A DNA stretch of 64,000 nucleotides from Halobacillus ihumii (GTDB taxonomy: Bacteria > Bacillota > Bacilli > Bacillales > Halobacillaceae): assembly GCF_902726645.1 (NCBI RefSeq), contig NZ_CACVAO010000001.1, positions 3,978,636 to 4,042,635 on the forward strand, written 5' to 3'. The notes under the pieces were generated by a model. The model searched no databases, was not told the origin of the DNA, and worked only from the letters and a program-made list of their open reading frames with translations. This document shows, one piece after another, positions 9,209-18,447 of this stretch (within the stretch, counting starts at the first letter, position 1; each line of letters begins with the position of its first letter). The translations under genes and the position numbers were made by a program.

Positions 9209-10061
9209 TCAAGCGGAGCAGCTTCGTGCACGTCTTCTTCATAAAATGAAACCATCCAGTGCTTGTACTATTGCCATCGCTAGTGGAAAGGGCGGAGTAG
9301 GAAAAACTAATTTCACGGTGAATTTCGCTTTAAAACTAATAGAAGAAGGAAAAAAAGTATTAATTTTTGATCTGGATATCGGCATGGGAAATGTAGACAT
9401 TTTACTTGGCGTGACACCAAGGTACTCGGTTGTAGATTTGCTTCAGCGAGAGGTCTCCTTGGAGAAAATTATCGAGTTCGGCCCGAATAATCTTGCTTAT
9501 ATTGCTGGGGGCTCAGGGCTATCAACCCTTTTTCAAATGAATGAAAGTGGTTTTCATTATTTTCAGCAAACATTCGAACATCTTGCTTGTGAGTATGACC
9601 TTATTTTGTTTGATATGGGGGCTGGAGCTACAGAAGATAGTTTGAAATTTATTAGTTCAGCTGATGAGGCAGTGATTGTCACCACACCCGAACCAACCTC
9701 GATTACAGATGGGTATGCAATGATCAAACATCTGACCAAACGAAACGATGCTTTACCTATTCACGTGCTGATTAATCGAACCTTAAGTGAACAGTCAGGC
9801 CTGGAGACATTTATAAGACTTGAATCAACGGTTAAGAAATTTATCGGTAAGGAATTGATACACTTAGGAGCAATTCCTGACGATCGTTCTGTAATAAGAG
9901 CTGTCATTAATCAACTTCCTTTTGTTCTTGATGAACCAAGGAGTAAGGCTAGTAAGGCTGTAGGAAAGATCACTGAACAATATTTGACAGCTAAAGGTTA
10001 CCAACACGAGAGGAAGACAGAATCCTTCCTTTCTAAACTTAAGCGTCTCGTTGTGAAATAG
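9201..10061 (+). CDS. flhG: MinD-like ATPase FlhG (YlxH)
   Basis: FlhG (286 aa) is a ParA/MinD-type ATPase that regulates FlhF and C-ring assembly. The deviant Walker A motif is SGKGGVGKTNFTVNFA, followed by FDLDIGMGNVDILLG and Walker B LILFDMGAGA. The start at 9201 gives the N-terminus MADQAEQLRARL, which carries the DQAxxLR motif known in FlhG to stimulate FlhF GTPase activity. It is preceded by GGAGGG. Upstream in-frame ATGs lie inside flhF and are unlikely. Confidence 0.95.
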   Translation: MADQAEQLRARLLHKMKPSSACTIAIASGKGGVGKTNFTVNFALKLIEEGKKVLIFDLDIGMGNVDILLGVTPRYSVVDLLQREVSLEKIIEFGPNNLAYIAGGSGLSTLFQMNESGFHYFQQTFEHLACEYDLILFDMGAGATEDSLKFISSADEAVIVTTPEPTSITDGYAMIKHLTKRNDALPIHVLINRTLSEQSGLETFIRLESTVKKFIGKELIHLGAIPDDRSVIRAVINQLPFVLDEPRSKASKAVGKITEQYLTAKGYQHERKTESFLSKLKRLVVK

Positions 10062-10136
10062 GCTTCCATGTAAATGCAAAAATCCTGATAATAATCAGCC
10101 AGGCTTAGCTCTCGTGAAGCAGAAAGGTAGATTGTG

Positions 10137-11228
10137 ATGAAACTTATTAAAGTGTTAGTGGTTGATGATTCAGCCTTTATGCGAAAAATGATTACTGAGC
10201 TATTAGAAAAAGACAAGCGTATAAGGGTGGTAGGAACTGCACGAAACGGCAAGGATAGTTTGATAAAAGCGAGGGACCTTCTGCCTGACGTGATTACGAT
10301 GGATATAGAGATGCCTGAAATGGACGGCTTGACTGCTTTAGAGCATCACATGAAAGAGAACCCGAGACCTGTCGTAATGCTCTCCAGCTTAACAAATCAA
10401 GGGGCTGACAGCACACTAAAAGCTATCAGTCTCGGTGCGGTAGATTTTGTGCTAAAACCATCAGGATCGATTTCTTTAGACTTAGAAAAAGTAGAGCATG
10501 AGTTAGTAAGTAAAGTGATCACCGCAAGTAAAGCGAGCTTGCCTCATCTTCTTCCAACAAAGAAACCTTTCTCCCCTCAAATACCGTGGAAGGGACGAAT
10601 CAATCGGTCTTCGATCGTTGCCATCGGAACGTCTACGGGAGGACCGAGGGCTCTACAGGAAGTAGTCACGCACTTGCCAGCTGATTTTCCTGCCCCGATT
10701 TTGATCGTACAGCATATGCCTAAAGGATTTACAAAGTCTTTAGCCAATCGATTGGACCAGCTGGCTGCCATTCGTGTAAAAGAAGCGGAAGAGGGTGAAA
10801 AGCTGAATAATGGTGTAGCATACATTGCTCCTGGTGATTTTCATATGGGTGTAGTGGTGAACAATCGTGATCCTGTGATTAAACTTAATCAACATGACCC
10901 TATCCTGGGCCATCGACCAGCTGTCAACTATCTTTACCAATCACTAGCTCATTTGGACGATTATACGACGATTGCTGTTGTGATGACAGGAATGGGCACG
11001 GACGGAATGGAAGGACTACTAGAGTTAAAAAAGCAGTGTCCACAAACGTACTGCATTGCAGAGTCAGCGGACACTTGTATTGTATACGGCATGCCAAAAG
11101 CGGTTATTCTAGCCAAGTTAGCTAATGAAATTGCTTCACTTGACGATATTAATCACAGGATAGGACAGGTCATTTTAGGCAGGGGGAATAGAATTGGATA
11201 CAAACCAATATTTAGAACTATTTATTGA
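10137..11228 (+). CDS. cheB: Chemotaxis methylesterase CheB
   Basis: CheB (363 aa) is a receiver-methylesterase that demethylates or deamidates chemoreceptors. The N-terminal receiver has DD at 10-11 and phospho-acceptor Asp56 (ITMDIEMPEMDG). The C-terminal catalytic domain shows the Ser (GTSTGGPRAL), His (QHMPKGF) and Asp (TGMGTDG) triad segments. The ATG at 10137 follows AAAGG. An adjacent GTG at 10134 is an alternative. The last 35 bp overlap the cheA start. Confidence 0.95.
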   Translation: MKLIKVLVVDDSAFMRKMITELLEKDKRIRVVGTARNGKDSLIKARDLLPDVITMDIEMPEMDGLTALEHHMKENPRPVVMLSSLTNQGADSTLKAISLGAVDFVLKPSGSISLDLEKVEHELVSKVITASKASLPHLLPTKKPFSPQIPWKGRINRSSIVAIGTSTGGPRALQEVVTHLPADFPAPILIVQHMPKGFTKSLANRLDQLAAIRVKEAEEGEKLNNGVAYIAPGDFHMGVVVNNRDPVIKLNQHDPILGHRPAVNYLYQSLAHLDDYTTIAVVMTGMGTDGMEGLLELKKQCPQTYCIAESADTCIVYGMPKAVILAKLANEIASLDDINHRIGQVILGRGNRIGYKPIFRTIY

Positions 11229-13233
11229 TGAAAGCAAAGAACACTTACAGTCAATTAATGATCGATTATTAGATTTGGAGAATAATCCTCAGGATCTTGC
11301 TATCGTCGGGGAAGTTTTTCGGTCAGCTCATACCCTAAAAGGCATGGCTGCTACAATGGGGTATCAAGATCTGGCAAATTTAACACACAAAATGGAAAAT
11401 GTGCTGGATGGAGTCCGCAATCAGCACATACAGGTTGATTCTTCCATCATCGACGTTGTCTTCGACTCCGTCGATGATTTAGAAGCCATGGTGATGGATA
11501 TTGCTGATGGTGGTACAGGCGAGCGGGATGTAGACAGAGTTGTTACGCTGTTACACGCGATCGAAAATCAGAAAGATGGAGAGGGGCAGGACGAAGAAAA
11601 CTCTGCAACTCAGCCATCAAATCCTGCCTGCGAGCTTGATATTGATGAATTCGCCGCAACCGTTCTGGAACAGTCTCGTGAACAAGGACTAAATAATTAT
11701 ATCGTAAGCGTGTCCATTAGAGAAGACTGTTTATTGAAGGCGGCACGTGTGTTCATGGTATTTGAAGTGTTCGAGGCAGCTGGAGAAATTGTACAATCCT
11801 CCCCATCTGTAGAAGAACTTGAAAACGAACAATTTGATACCACCTTTCAAGTGTTATTCGTTACAAGTGCAGAGTCGGACGATTTAAAAAGTAAAATCCT
11901 GAACATTTCGGAAATTGACGATGTCAGCATAGCCTTATTTAATATTCAAGACTACATACTGGCTCAATCTGCTAATGAATCAGCTTCAACGTTAGAACGT
12001 GAAGATACACCAGCGTCGTTGCCAAAGGACAATAGCGAGTCACAGCTTCCCGCGGAAAATCTTGATAAAAAAGGCAAGCAAGTTTCCAACAAGACTATTC
12101 GCGTCAACATTGACCGCCTTGATGTACTCATGAATCTGTTTGAAGAACTTGTGATTGATCGAGGAAGGTTAGAGCAAATCTCAAACGAGTTGAACCATAA
12201 TGATTTAAAAGACACGGTAGAAAGAATGGCTCGGGTTTCAGGAGATTTGCAATCTATTATTCTAACGATGCGGATGGTTCCAATTGAGCAGGTATTCAAC
12301 CGGTTTCCGAGGATGGTTAGACAGCTTTCTCGTGATCTTCATAAAGAGATCGACCTGCAGATCGTCGGGGCGGAGACCGAGCTTGATCGCACCGTAATCG
12401 ATGAAATTGGAGATCCACTTGTGCACCTTATTCGTAACGCATTGGACCATGGAATCGAAAGTCCCGAAAAACGTGTAGAGCAGGGTAAGCCTGCTCAGGG
12501 GACGCTGCAATTAAAGGCCTATCATAGTGGAAATTCAGTATTTATCGAGATTTCAGATGATGGAGCTGGTATTCACCGGGAACGGGTCATTCAAAAGGCT
12601 ATATCAAATCATGTGATCTCCGAGGAACAGGCTGCAAATTTATCAGACAAACAAGTTTATGAGTTAATCATGGAAAGCGGGTTTTCAACAGCTGAAACGA
12701 TTTCAGATGTGTCAGGGCGCGGTGTAGGGCTCGATGTAGTTAAAAACACGATTGAATCATTGGGAGGAAGGATCGGAATTGATTCTGAACTGAATCGAGG
12801 CAGTGTGTTCTCAATTCAGCTCCCGCTCACTCTGTCGATTATTTCTGTCATGTTAGTTGAAGTCCAGGATGAAAAATATGCCATTCCGCTTTCTTCAATT
12901 ATTGAGACAGCTATTGTGAAAAAAGAAGATATCATGCATGCCCATAATAAGAAGGTCATCGACTTTAGAGGGATGGTAGTCCCGCTGGTGTTCTTAAAAG
13001 AAGTGTTTGAAACACCGCAAACATTAGAAGAGCAGGCATATTATTCAGTTGTGATCGCGCGTAAGGGAGAAAAGATGGCTGGATTTGTGGTAGACTCCTT
13101 TATTGGCCAGCAGGAAGTAGTCCTAAAGTCACTAGGTGATTATTTATCGGATGTCTTTGCGATTTCAGGTGCTACGATCTTAGGTGACGGTCAAGTCGCC
13201 TTAATTGTGGACGCAAACTCATTAATCAAGTAA
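11194..13233 (+). CDS. cheA: Chemotaxis histidine kinase CheA
   Basis: CheA (679 aa) phosphorylates CheY and CheB in response to receptor signals. In order: P1 HPt domain with phospho-His46 (FRSAHTLKG), a CheY-binding P2 region (about 145-255), a linker, a P3 dimerisation helix pair (about 300-360), the P4 HATPase domain (N box HLIRNALDHGIE; G boxes DDGAGI and GRGVGLDVVK) and a C-terminal CheW-like P5. The start is TTG at 11194, within the cheB end, preceded by AGGGGG. Confidence 0.96.
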   Translation: MDTNQYLELFIDESKEHLQSINDRLLDLENNPQDLAIVGEVFRSAHTLKGMAATMGYQDLANLTHKMENVLDGVRNQHIQVDSSIIDVVFDSVDDLEAMVMDIADGGTGERDVDRVVTLLHAIENQKDGEGQDEENSATQPSNPACELDIDEFAATVLEQSREQGLNNYIVSVSIREDCLLKAARVFMVFEVFEAAGEIVQSSPSVEELENEQFDTTFQVLFVTSAESDDLKSKILNISEIDDVSIALFNIQDYILAQSANESASTLEREDTPASLPKDNSESQLPAENLDKKGKQVSNKTIRVNIDRLDVLMNLFEELVIDRGRLEQISNELNHNDLKDTVERMARVSGDLQSIILTMRMVPIEQVFNRFPRMVRQLSRDLHKEIDLQIVGAETELDRTVIDEIGDPLVHLIRNALDHGIESPEKRVEQGKPAQGTLQLKAYHSGNSVFIEISDDGAGIHRERVIQKAISNHVISEEQAANLSDKQVYELIMESGFSTAETISDVSGRGVGLDVVKNTIESLGGRIGIDSELNRGSVFSIQLPLTLSIISVMLVEVQDEKYAIPLSSIIETAIVKKEDIMHAHNKKVIDFRGMVVPLVFLKEVFETPQTLEEQAYYSVVIARKGEKMAGFVVDSFIGQQEVVLKSLGDYLSDVFAISGATILGDGQVALIVDANSLIK

Positions 13234-13249
13234 AGGGGAGGGAAAGATC

Positions 13250-13720
13250 ATGTCAGAAGAATCTATGAAAACTATCAAGCTTATCGTATTTCAAATTAAA
13301 GACGAGGAATATGCGGTGCCTGTACAGCAGGTGGGTTCAATCGAACGTGTCATGCCTATTACTCGTGTACCTAAAACAGCCTCATTTGTAGAAGGGGTCA
13401 TCAATTTAAGAGGTGTGGTGACTCCCATCATCGATTTGCGAAAACGCTTTGGCTTAGAAGGCACTAAACTCGATGATACGACTAGAATCATTATTGTATC
13501 CATGGAGGGAATGGATGTCGGGCTGATCGTTGATGGAGCCAATGATGTACTTGATATAGCAGAAGAAGACATTCAGCCTCCGCCGGAAGTGGTGGGTATG
13601 GTGAAAGAGGAATATATTCGCGGAGTAATCAATAGTAATCAACGGTTGCTTATCCTCCTTAACTTAGAGAATGTGTTATCTCAAGATGAAGTGAAAGTAT
13701 TGCATGAAGTTGAGCGGTAA
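13250..13720 (+). CDS. cheW: Chemotaxis coupling protein CheW
   Basis: CheW (156 aa) links receptors to CheA. It consists of one SH3-like CheW domain with EEYAVPVQQVGSIERV, the VEGVINLRGVVTPIIDLR core and GVINSNQRLLILLNLENVL. A GGGGAGGG site precedes the ATG. It overlaps the annotated cheC start by 17 bp. Confidence 0.96.
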   Translation: MSEESMKTIKLIVFQIKDEEYAVPVQQVGSIERVMPITRVPKTASFVEGVINLRGVVTPIIDLRKRFGLEGTKLDDTTRIIIVSMEGMDVGLIVDGANDVLDIAEEDIQPPPEVVGMVKEEYIRGVINSNQRLLILLNLENVLSQDEVKVLHEVER

Positions 13721-14363
13721 TCAGGTGGATTTTAACGATGAATTCTCCCCAGTACATTTGGATGTGCTGAAGGAAATTGCCAATATCGGAGCGGGGCATG
13801 CGGCTACATCACTATCGAAGCTTCTCGATAATAAATTCGATATGTGTGTTCCTTCCGTTAAATTAGTAGGATTTAATGAGGTCATGGAACTTGCTGGAGG
13901 AGCGGAGACAGAGGTGGTTAGTGTGATGTTTCGCCTTGAAGGAGATGCACCAGGATCGATGTTCTTTATCCTGTCCCCGCAGCAAGCAGATCAATTTGTT
14001 GCTCGAATGACGGGACGGAAGAGCTTGAGACAGGATCATAACGATCACGATGAGATCGGTGATTCAGCATTGAAGGAGCTAGGGAATATCGTAGTCGGCT
14101 CCTATTTATCTGCCATGTCAGACCTTACTCATGTAGAGGTTCAGCTGTCTGTTCCGTTTCTTACGATTGATATGGCAGGGGCGATCTTAAGTTCAGCCCT
14201 GGTTGAGCTCGCCTGCGATAGTGATCGAGCACTTGTCATCGAAACGTCATTAGCAGAAACAGGCCCTGCAAACTCTTCAATTGATGGGTGCTTTTTCTTT
14301 CTGCCCGATCCTGAATCCTTGGCTGTATTACTGAAGTCTCTGGGGGTATTAGGTTCGAGATGA
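13704..14363 (+). CDS. cheC: CheY-P phosphatase CheC
   Basis: CheC (219 aa from this start) dephosphorylates CheY-P and works with the receptor deamidase CheD. Both phosphatase motifs are visible: LKEIANIGAGHAATSLSKLL, and DSALKELGNIVVGSYLSAM with the E-x2-N pattern. The ATG at 13704 lacks a strong ribosome binding site. A GTG at 13725 would better match the usual CheC N-terminus, so the first seven residues are uncertain. The stop overlaps cheD by 4 bp. Confidence 0.93.
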   Translation: MKLSGNQVDFNDEFSPVHLDVLKEIANIGAGHAATSLSKLLDNKFDMCVPSVKLVGFNEVMELAGGAETEVVSVMFRLEGDAPGSMFFILSPQQADQFVARMTGRKSLRQDHNDHDEIGDSALKELGNIVVGSYLSAMSDLTHVEVQLSVPFLTIDMAGAILSSALVELACDSDRALVIETSLAETGPANSSIDGCFFFLPDPESLAVLLKSLGVLGSR

Positions 14364-14857
14364 ATAGGATAGCAGAGGTTGTAAAAGTCGGGATCGCAGA
14401 TTTGAATATCATCAAAAGGGAAGGCGTATTACGTACCTCGGGATTAGGTTCTTGTGTCGGTGTCGTCCTATATGAGCCAGTTAGTAAATTTGCAGGAATG
14501 GTTCATATTATGCTGCCTGACTCTTCGCTTGGTAAACAAGGTGTTGTCAACCCGAGGAAGTATGCAGACACAGCTGTCGATGAATTAGTGAATCTATTGG
14601 TTCAATATGGGGTGAGAAAATCACATTTACGAGCCAAGATTGCTGGAGGCGCACAGATGTTTCAGTTTTCAAGAGCCAATGATATGATGAGAATAGGTCC
14701 AAGAAACGTAAAAGCAGTGAAGAAGAAATTGCGTCAGCATAATATTCCGATTTACTCAGAAGATGTAGGTGGAACAAACGGTCGCACGATCGAATTTCAC
14801 CCAGATACCGGCCAGTTACATATACGCACGGTGAACAAGGGAGAATCGGTGATTTAA
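14360..14857 (+). CDS. cheD: Chemoreceptor glutamine deamidase CheD
   Basis: CheD (165 aa) deamidates receptor glutamines and binds CheC. The catalytic Cys is in TSGLGSCVGVVLYEP, the His is in GMVHIMLPDS, and the conserved KIAGGAQMF segment follows. It is translationally coupled to cheC and followed 52 bp later by sigD. Confidence 0.95.
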   Translation: MNRIAEVVKVGIADLNIIKREGVLRTSGLGSCVGVVLYEPVSKFAGMVHIMLPDSSLGKQGVVNPRKYADTAVDELVNLLVQYGVRKSHLRAKIAGGAQMFQFSRANDMMRIGPRNVKAVKKKLRQHNIPIYSEDVGGTNGRTIEFHPDTGQLHIRTVNKGESVI

Positions 14858-14909
14858 CTACATGACTCAATGGATAATTATTTTTGACCAAAACTGAGGA
14901 GGGATGATC

Positions 14910-15683
14910 ATGACCAGCTCTATATCTCCTCAAGAACAAGAGCTATGGGGTCTTTGGATAAATGAACAAGACATGGAAGCAGCCAATCAATTGGTGCAGC
15001 ACTATTCATACTTAGTCAATTTCCATGTGCAGCGAATTTCAGCACATTTACCGAAAAGTGTTAGTAAAGATGATGTGCACAGCCTGGGACTGCTAGGGTT
15101 GTATGACGCTTTGAAAAAATTTGACACGACACGCGACTTGAAATTTGATACATATGCTTCCTTTCGCATTCGGGGTACGATTATGGATGGGCTCCGTAAA
15201 GAAGATTGGCTGCCCCGGTCTGTTCGTGACAAAGTAAAAAAGATAGAACAAGCAGCTGAGCGTATCGAACAGAAGTATCAACGTATTGCGACATCTTCTG
15301 AAATTGCTGACGAACTTAATCTTTCAAAAAGTGATGTCGAGGAAATTATGAAGGATTCACTGTTTGCTCATGTTCTGTCAATGGAAGAAAAAACGAATGA
15401 CGGTCAGGACGAGCATAAAGAGGGTATCGGCTACTCCATACCTGATAAGGAAACACTTTCGCCGACGGAATCTCTTATCAAGGAAGAGGACTATAAAGAG
15501 TTGGCGGATCAAATTAAACGGTTAAATGAAAAGGAACAATTAGTCGTCAGTTTATTCTATACAGAAGAGTTAACGTTAACAGAAATAGGAGAAATTATGG
15601 AACTGACCACCTCTAGAATCTCGCAAATTCATGCCAAGGCTATTTTTAAATTACGCCAGTCATTAATGGAGGTTGTTGGCTAA
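14910..15683 (+). CDS. sigD: Sigma factor SigD for flagella and motility
   Basis: SigD (257 aa) is the FliA-family sigma factor for late flagellar, chemotaxis and autolysin genes. Region 2 includes GLYDALKKFDTTRDLKFDTYASFRIRG-type residues. Region 3 holds SSEIADELNLSKSDVEEI, and region 4 ends LTLTEIGEIMELTTSRISQIHAKA. Of two near-adjacent ATGs, 14910 is chosen because GAGGAGGG (14896-14903) directly abuts the ATG at 14904 but is 6 nt from 14910. As the distal gene of the operon, its level depends on readthrough of the whole fla/che transcript. Confidence 0.95.
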   Translation: MTSSISPQEQELWGLWINEQDMEAANQLVQHYSYLVNFHVQRISAHLPKSVSKDDVHSLGLLGLYDALKKFDTTRDLKFDTYASFRIRGTIMDGLRKEDWLPRSVRDKVKKIEQAAERIEQKYQRIATSSEIADELNLSKSDVEEIMKDSLFAHVLSMEEKTNDGQDEHKEGIGYSIPDKETLSPTESLIKEEDYKELADQIKRLNEKEQLVVSLFYTEELTLTEIGEIMELTTSRISQIHAKAIFKLRQSLMEVVG

Positions 15684-15995
15684 GCATTCTTCAATATGAA
15701 AGTTGTCGTCCATGAGGCTGGAACATAAGTAAATTTCTTGAGTGAAAAGACGAACGAAATTTTGTTTTAGCGAAGAAAATATACGGAGACTCCTGCGGGA
15801 GGAAAGGCCTAGGTGAGACCCCGCAGTGCGTCAGCACAAGGAGGCTCAACAGCCGCCCGCGGAAAGTGAAGTATATTTTCGTAGCGGATTAAATGCACCA
15901 ATTATAATTTTTAAATAGTTCAGATTTTATTTGATAAAAGCACTTTTGTCCCAGCCTCGTAAGATGATAGCTTCTGAGCAGGTGAGTGAAGCATA
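15684..15995. other. Gene-free 312-bp gap between sigD and swrB
   Basis: This gap is filled mainly by the 245-bp terminal-inverted-repeat element at 15714-15958. No reading frame of note is present. About 37 bp on the right hold the swrB ribosome binding site (AGGTGAG, near 15980). Confidence 0.85.
15714..15958 (+). repeat. 245-bp repeat element A, copy 1
   Basis: The ends are 17-nt inverted repeats, GAGGCTGGAACATAAGT at 15714-15730 and the complement of GAGGCTGGGACAAAAGT at 15942-15958, with two mismatches. Inside, GAAAATATAC (15775-15784) pairs with GTATATTTTC (15871-15880). It encloses a G+C-rich core with CTGCGGG (15793-15799) facing CCCGCAG (15820-15826). A second 245-bp copy in opposite orientation is at 30306-30550. 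Across a 137-base core I count only 8 mismatches by eye and no gaps. It has no coding capacity, so it could be a MITE-like mobile repeat or a structured-RNA repeat. Similar core sequences occur widely in Bacillaceae intergenic regions, from memory. Confidence 0.85.
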
Positions 15996-16445
15996 ATGAT
16001 TTATTTTTTACTAACAATCAGTTTTATTCTACATGGCGTCTTAATTCTCATCATTATGGCATTGTTTAAGAAAGTAAAGCATGCAGAAGAATTAGAATTG
16101 CGTCAGAAACAAGTTGCAAACGAAATTGAGGAAGTATTTAATCAGTACCTTTTGGACATAAAAGAAGAGAACAAAAAAATGGATAAGTGGCTGAATCACA
16201 CTTCTACAAGCAAGGCAGATCACCAGCCGCAGGAGCCTGTTCAAACAGAGGCGGCGGGGGAGCGAACCAACGAAGTCTACAGCCCGCCTTTACTTGTGCA
16301 GTATGAAGATGAGTATGTACCATCCCTTCAATCCCAGGTGATGACGATGTACAACAATGGTGTGAACATTGAAGAGATCGCCCGCGAATTGAATATCGGA
16401 AAAACAGAAGCTGAATTGCTCGTTAAGTTTCAACATACAAAATAA
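15996..16445 (+). CDS. swrB: SwrB/YlxL-like swarming motility protein
   Basis: Bitopic membrane protein (149 aa) with one N-terminal helix (about residues 2-22), a charged coiled-coil-like segment (about 25-65), a variable linker and a C-terminal helix-turn-helix-like end, EEIARELNIGKTEAELLVKF. The location after sigD and this C-terminus match B. subtilis SwrB, which promotes flagellar export-gate/basal-body maturation. Sequence is poorly conserved, so the name rests on topology, C-terminal motif and position. The insertion of repeat A upstream may uncouple it from sigD. Confidence 0.8.
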   Translation: MIYFLLTISFILHGVLILIIMALFKKVKHAEELELRQKQVANEIEEVFNQYLLDIKEENKKMDKWLNHTSTSKADHQPQEPVQTEAAGERTNEVYSPPLLVQYEDEYVPSLQSQVMTMYNNGVNIEEIARELNIGKTEAELLVKFQHTK

Positions 16446-16455
16446 TGAAATATAC

Positions 16456-16484
16456 TTGAATGAATCATGTCGTTATGGTATATT
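16456..16484 (+). promoter_or_regulatory. Sigma-A promoter for rpsB
   Basis: TTGAAT (16456-16461) and TATATT (16479-16484) are separated by exactly 17 nt. The deduced leader of about 115 nt before rpsB could carry an S2 autoregulatory structure, but I cannot recognise one with confidence. Confidence 0.75.
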
Positions 16485-16604
16485 TACTGTCGGTGTCAAT
16501 ACACACGTCTTTTAATTTTATGACTGGTTGCTCTTCTAGGAAGAGTTAGTGATGAAAGATGATGAAGGCGGAGGATACTAAAAAACCAAACAGGAGGAAT
16601 AAAC

Positions 16605-17339
16605 ATGTCTGTTATTTCAATGAAACAGCTGCTAGAAGCTGGTGTTCATTTTGGACACCAAACCCGTCGCTGGAATCCGAAGATGAAGAAATACATCTTC
16701 ACAGAGCGTAACGGAATTTACATCATCGACCTGCAAAAAACGGTTAAGAAGGTAGATGAAGCATTTAACTACGTAAGACAAGTTGCAGAAGACGGAGGCA
16801 ACGTCCTTTTCGTAGGTACGAAAAAACAAGCACAAGACACAGTACGCGATGAAGCGACACGCTGTGGAATGTACTACATCAACCAACGCTGGTTAGGTGG
16901 TACACTAACAAACTTCCAAACCATTCGTAAGCGTATTAATCGTCTGATTGATATCGAGCGCATGGAAGAAGATGGCACATTTGACGTACTTCCAAAGAAA
17001 GAAGTCGTTGATATGCTTAAAGAAAAAGATCGCCTTGTTAAGTTCTTAGGCGGAATTAAAGAAATGACTTCAATTCCAGATGCAATGTTTGTTATTGATC
17101 CTCGTAAAGAGCGCATTGCTATCGCGGAAGCTCATAAATTAAATATCCCGGTAATCGGTATTGTAGATACAAACTGTGACCCGGATGAAATTGATTATGT
17201 CATCCCAGCGAACGATGACGCAATCCGTGCCGTTAAATTGCTAACTTCAAAAATGGCAGATGCTGTTCTTGAAGCCAAGCAAGGCGAAGAAACTGAAGTA
17301 CCAGAAGAAGCTGAAGAAGCGGAAGCTGTACAAGAGTAG
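16605..17339 (+). CDS. rpsB: 30S ribosomal protein S2
   Basis: S2 (244 aa) of the small ribosomal subunit. Typical sequences are [20 protein letters not shown] near the N-terminus, [13 protein letters not shown] and [14 protein letters not shown]. The C-terminus is the usual acidic Glu-rich tail. GGAGG precedes the ATG. It heads the rpsB-tsf-pyrH-frr cluster and has its own promoter and terminator. Confidence 0.97.
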   Translation: MSVISMKQLLEAGVHFGHQTRRWNPKMKKYIFTERNGIYIIDLQKTVKKVDEAFNYVRQVAEDGGNVLFVGTKKQAQDTVRDEATRCGMYYINQRWLGGTLTNFQTIRKRINRLIDIERMEEDGTFDVLPKKEVVDMLKEKDRLVKFLGGIKEMTSIPDAMFVIDPRKERIAIAEAHKLNIPVIGIVDTNCDPDEIDYVIPANDDAIRAVKLLTSKMADAVLEAKQGEETEVPEEAEEAEAVQE

Positions 17340-17353
17340 GTTACGGTTCAATA

Positions 17354-17388
17354 GGTGATAAGGGGGCAGACCTTTTATCACCTTTTTT
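17354..17388 (+). terminator. Intrinsic terminator after rpsB
   Basis: GGTGATAA (17354-17361) pairs with TTATCACC (17375-17382), followed by six T. It probably reduces transcription into tsf relative to rpsB. Confidence 0.8.
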
Positions 17389-17450
17389 AAGAGTAAAATA
17401 ATAAAAACTTTCAATAGTAGTAAGGTCCAGATTACAAAGGAGGCTAACTC

Positions 17451-18335
17451 ATGGCGGTTAATGCTAAGATGGTAAAAGAACTTCGTGAAAAAACAGGTGC
17501 TGGAATGATGGATTGTAAAAAGGCCCTGACTGAAAATGATGGTGACATGAATAAAGCAATGGAATGGCTTCGTGAAAAAGGGATTTCTAAAGCCCAAAAG
17601 AAAGCGGACCGCATTGCTGCAGAAGGTGCTGCTCACGTAGTAGTAGAAGGCAATACAGCAGCGCTTTTCGAAGTGAACTGTGAAACTGACTTCGTTACAA
17701 AAAATGATCAATTCAAAACACTTTTACAAGAGCTTGGCAAGCATCTTGTCAGCCAGAAGCCAGAAACAGTAGAAGAAGCACTTGAGCAAAAACTTCATGG
17801 TGACGGCGATAAAATCAATGACTATATCACAGATATGGTAGCTAAAATCGGCGAGAAGATCTCTCTTCGTCGCTTTGTAATCAAAGAAAAGACAGACAAC
17901 GATGCTTTTGGTGCTTATATGCACATGGGAGGAAACATCGGTGTACTGACTGTTCTTGAAGGTTCAACTGATGAGGCTGTAGCAAAAGATGTAGCGATGC
18001 ACGTTGCAGCAGTTAACCCTCGTTACGTTTCTCGTGATGAGATCTCTGAAGAAGAAGTGAACAGTGAGCGCGAAGTGTTGAAAACACAGGCTTTAAACGA
18101 AGGTAAGCCTGAGAAGATCGTAGAGAAAATGGTGGAAGGCCGTCTGAATAAATTCTTTGAAGAGATTTGCCTGCTTGAGCAGAGCTTCGTTAAAGATCCA
18201 GATCAGAAAGTGAAGAAATATGTAGCTTCCTCCGGCGGTGAAATTAAAGGCTTTACTCGTTTCGAGGTTGGCGAAGGCATGGAAAAACGTGAAGAAAACT
18301 TCGCTGATGAAGTTATGAGTCAAGTTAAAAAATAA
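17451..18335 (+). CDS. tsf: Elongation factor Ts
   Basis: EF-Ts (294 aa) is the guanine nucleotide exchange factor for EF-Tu. The N-terminal UBA-like segment [20 protein letters not shown] is diagnostic, followed by the core segment [17 protein letters not shown] and the helical coiled-coil region near residues 190-225. AAAGGAGG precedes the ATG. Confidence 0.97.
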   Translation: MAVNAKMVKELREKTGAGMMDCKKALTENDGDMNKAMEWLREKGISKAQKKADRIAAEGAAHVVVEGNTAALFEVNCETDFVTKNDQFKTLLQELGKHLVSQKPETVEEALEQKLHGDGDKINDYITDMVAKIGEKISLRRFVIKEKTDNDAFGAYMHMGGNIGVLTVLEGSTDEAVAKDVAMHVAAVNPRYVSRDEISEEEVNSEREVLKTQALNEGKPEKIVEKMVEGRLNKFFEEICLLEQSFVKDPDQKVKKYVASSGGEIKGFTRFEVGEGMEKREENFADEVMSQVKK

Positions 18336-18346
18336 GTCAGACTTTT

Positions 18347-18378
18347 AAAAATAGGGGACACATTGTGTTCCCTATTTT
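18347..18378 (+). terminator. Terminator-like hairpin after tsf
   Basis: AAAATAGGGGACA (18348-18360) pairs with TGTTCCCTATTTT (18366-18378) around a 5-nt loop, with one G-T wobble. The T run is short, so partial readthrough into pyrH is likely. Confidence 0.7.
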
Positions 18379-18447
18379 AAAACACGTTACATAGGAATAG
18401 ATACAACATGATCAACAGGAAAAGATCAGGAATAAATGGAGGTTGCT

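Noticed and set aside
15714..15958. Element A as an insertion sequence
   Set aside because: No reading frame for a transposase; at 245 bp it can only be a non-autonomous repeat or RNA element.
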